Of a DNA stretch of 45,763 nucleotides, positions 45,531-45,763 are shown one piece after another. The stretch is from Brachionus koreanus (lineage: Eukaryota > Rotifera > Eurotatoria > Ploima > Brachionidae), in NCBI GenBank assembly GCA_016987375.1, contig PJRA01000198.1, forward strand, positions 465,823 through 511,585, given 5' to 3'. Every line of letters begins with the position of its first letter. Position 1 is the stretch's first letter. A program made the translations under genes and the position numbers. The notes under the pieces were generated by a model. The model was not told where the DNA came from and ran no database searches. It worked only from the letters and a program-made list of their open reading frames with translations.

Positions 45531-45763
45531 AATGAATGAAGGTTGGACCCCATGAAAACCGATTAAAAAAGAGTTGACTGTATATTATTTAAATATATTT
45601 TATTATTTGTGTTATAAGCATGGTGAAAAAAATTAATTTCATTCTTAAAAAAATAGTTTAGATTAAAAAAAAATGGGTGGTATTTAATCGATCTCTAGAA
45701 TTACTTAAATGATCTCCAAAATAAATCTCTATAATTAATTATTTGATACCTTAAATTAATTAT

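Larger units (their letters stand above)
44202..45763. other. Downstream region of FCP1 to the window end
   Basis: The FCP1 polyadenylation signal is near 44215. The rest is A/T-rich apart from the candidate terminal exon at 44897-44942 and the dispersed repeat at 45469-45530. Confidence 0.5.

Noticed and set aside
1..45763. CRISPR array, bacterial operon or integrated virus
   Set aside because: No regularly spaced direct repeats and no viral proteins; spliced eukaryotic genes throughout.

Overview
This window looks like a scaffold piece from a small, AT-rich invertebrate nuclear genome. Genes are eukaryotic, most introns are about 45-65 nt with GT-AG ends, and intergenic DNA is very A/T-rich. 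One run of 49 Ns (20056-20104) marks an assembly gap. A monogonont rotifer such as Brachionus is my best guess, from base composition, tiny introns, an intronless peptide-type GPCR and 3' splice acceptors lying just before many start codons. That guess is inference; no sequence here proves the taxon.

Layout. 1-6.5 kb: two tandem ectonucleotidases (ENTPD, CD39-like) on the + strand. 6.5-10.4 kb: intergenic, with a 776-bp non-autonomous TA-flanked DNA transposon, a GC-richer island and one copy of a dispersed repeat. 10.4-13.3 kb: L-2-hydroxyglutarate dehydrogenase and PGAP2, both on the minus strand and 203 nt apart. 16.7-18.4 kb: an intronless rhodopsin-class GPCR. 19.8-21.5 kb: a LINE-like 3' tail, the N gap and a decayed non-LTR reverse transcriptase. 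22.3-27.1 kb, all minus strand: a diverged PGAP2 paralogue and two tandem copies of an unrecognised single-pass membrane protein. 29.8-35.4 kb: two + strand ETS-domain genes. 37.4-40.1 kb: two + strand lipid phosphate phosphatases (PAP2/PLPP). 40.6-44.2 kb: the RNA polymerase II CTD phosphatase FCP1, whose large intron carries an antisense mariner transposase fossil. 44.2-45.8 kb: intergenic, with a possible last exon of a minus-strand gene and the second copy of the dispersed repeat.

How the genes relate. This is not an operon in the bacterial sense. Five of the eight gene families are present twice: ENTPD, the novel membrane family, ETS, PLPP and PGAP2. Four pairs are adjacent and the PGAP2 pair is about 9 kb apart. 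Within pairs, introns are mostly shared but some have been gained, lost or slightly shifted. Several genes handle the cell surface or lipid metabolism (ENTPD, PLPP, PGAP2, GPCR), but I see no evidence that they form one pathway. The best candidate for something undescribed is the tandem membrane family at 23.2-27.1 kb: signal peptide, four conserved cysteines, Thr/Lys/Arg-rich stalk and one membrane span, encoded by exons that all join in phase 1.

All multi-exon models were assembled by hand from reading frame, splice dinucleotides, paralogue comparison and remembered family motifs. Exon edges would need transcript data to be certain.
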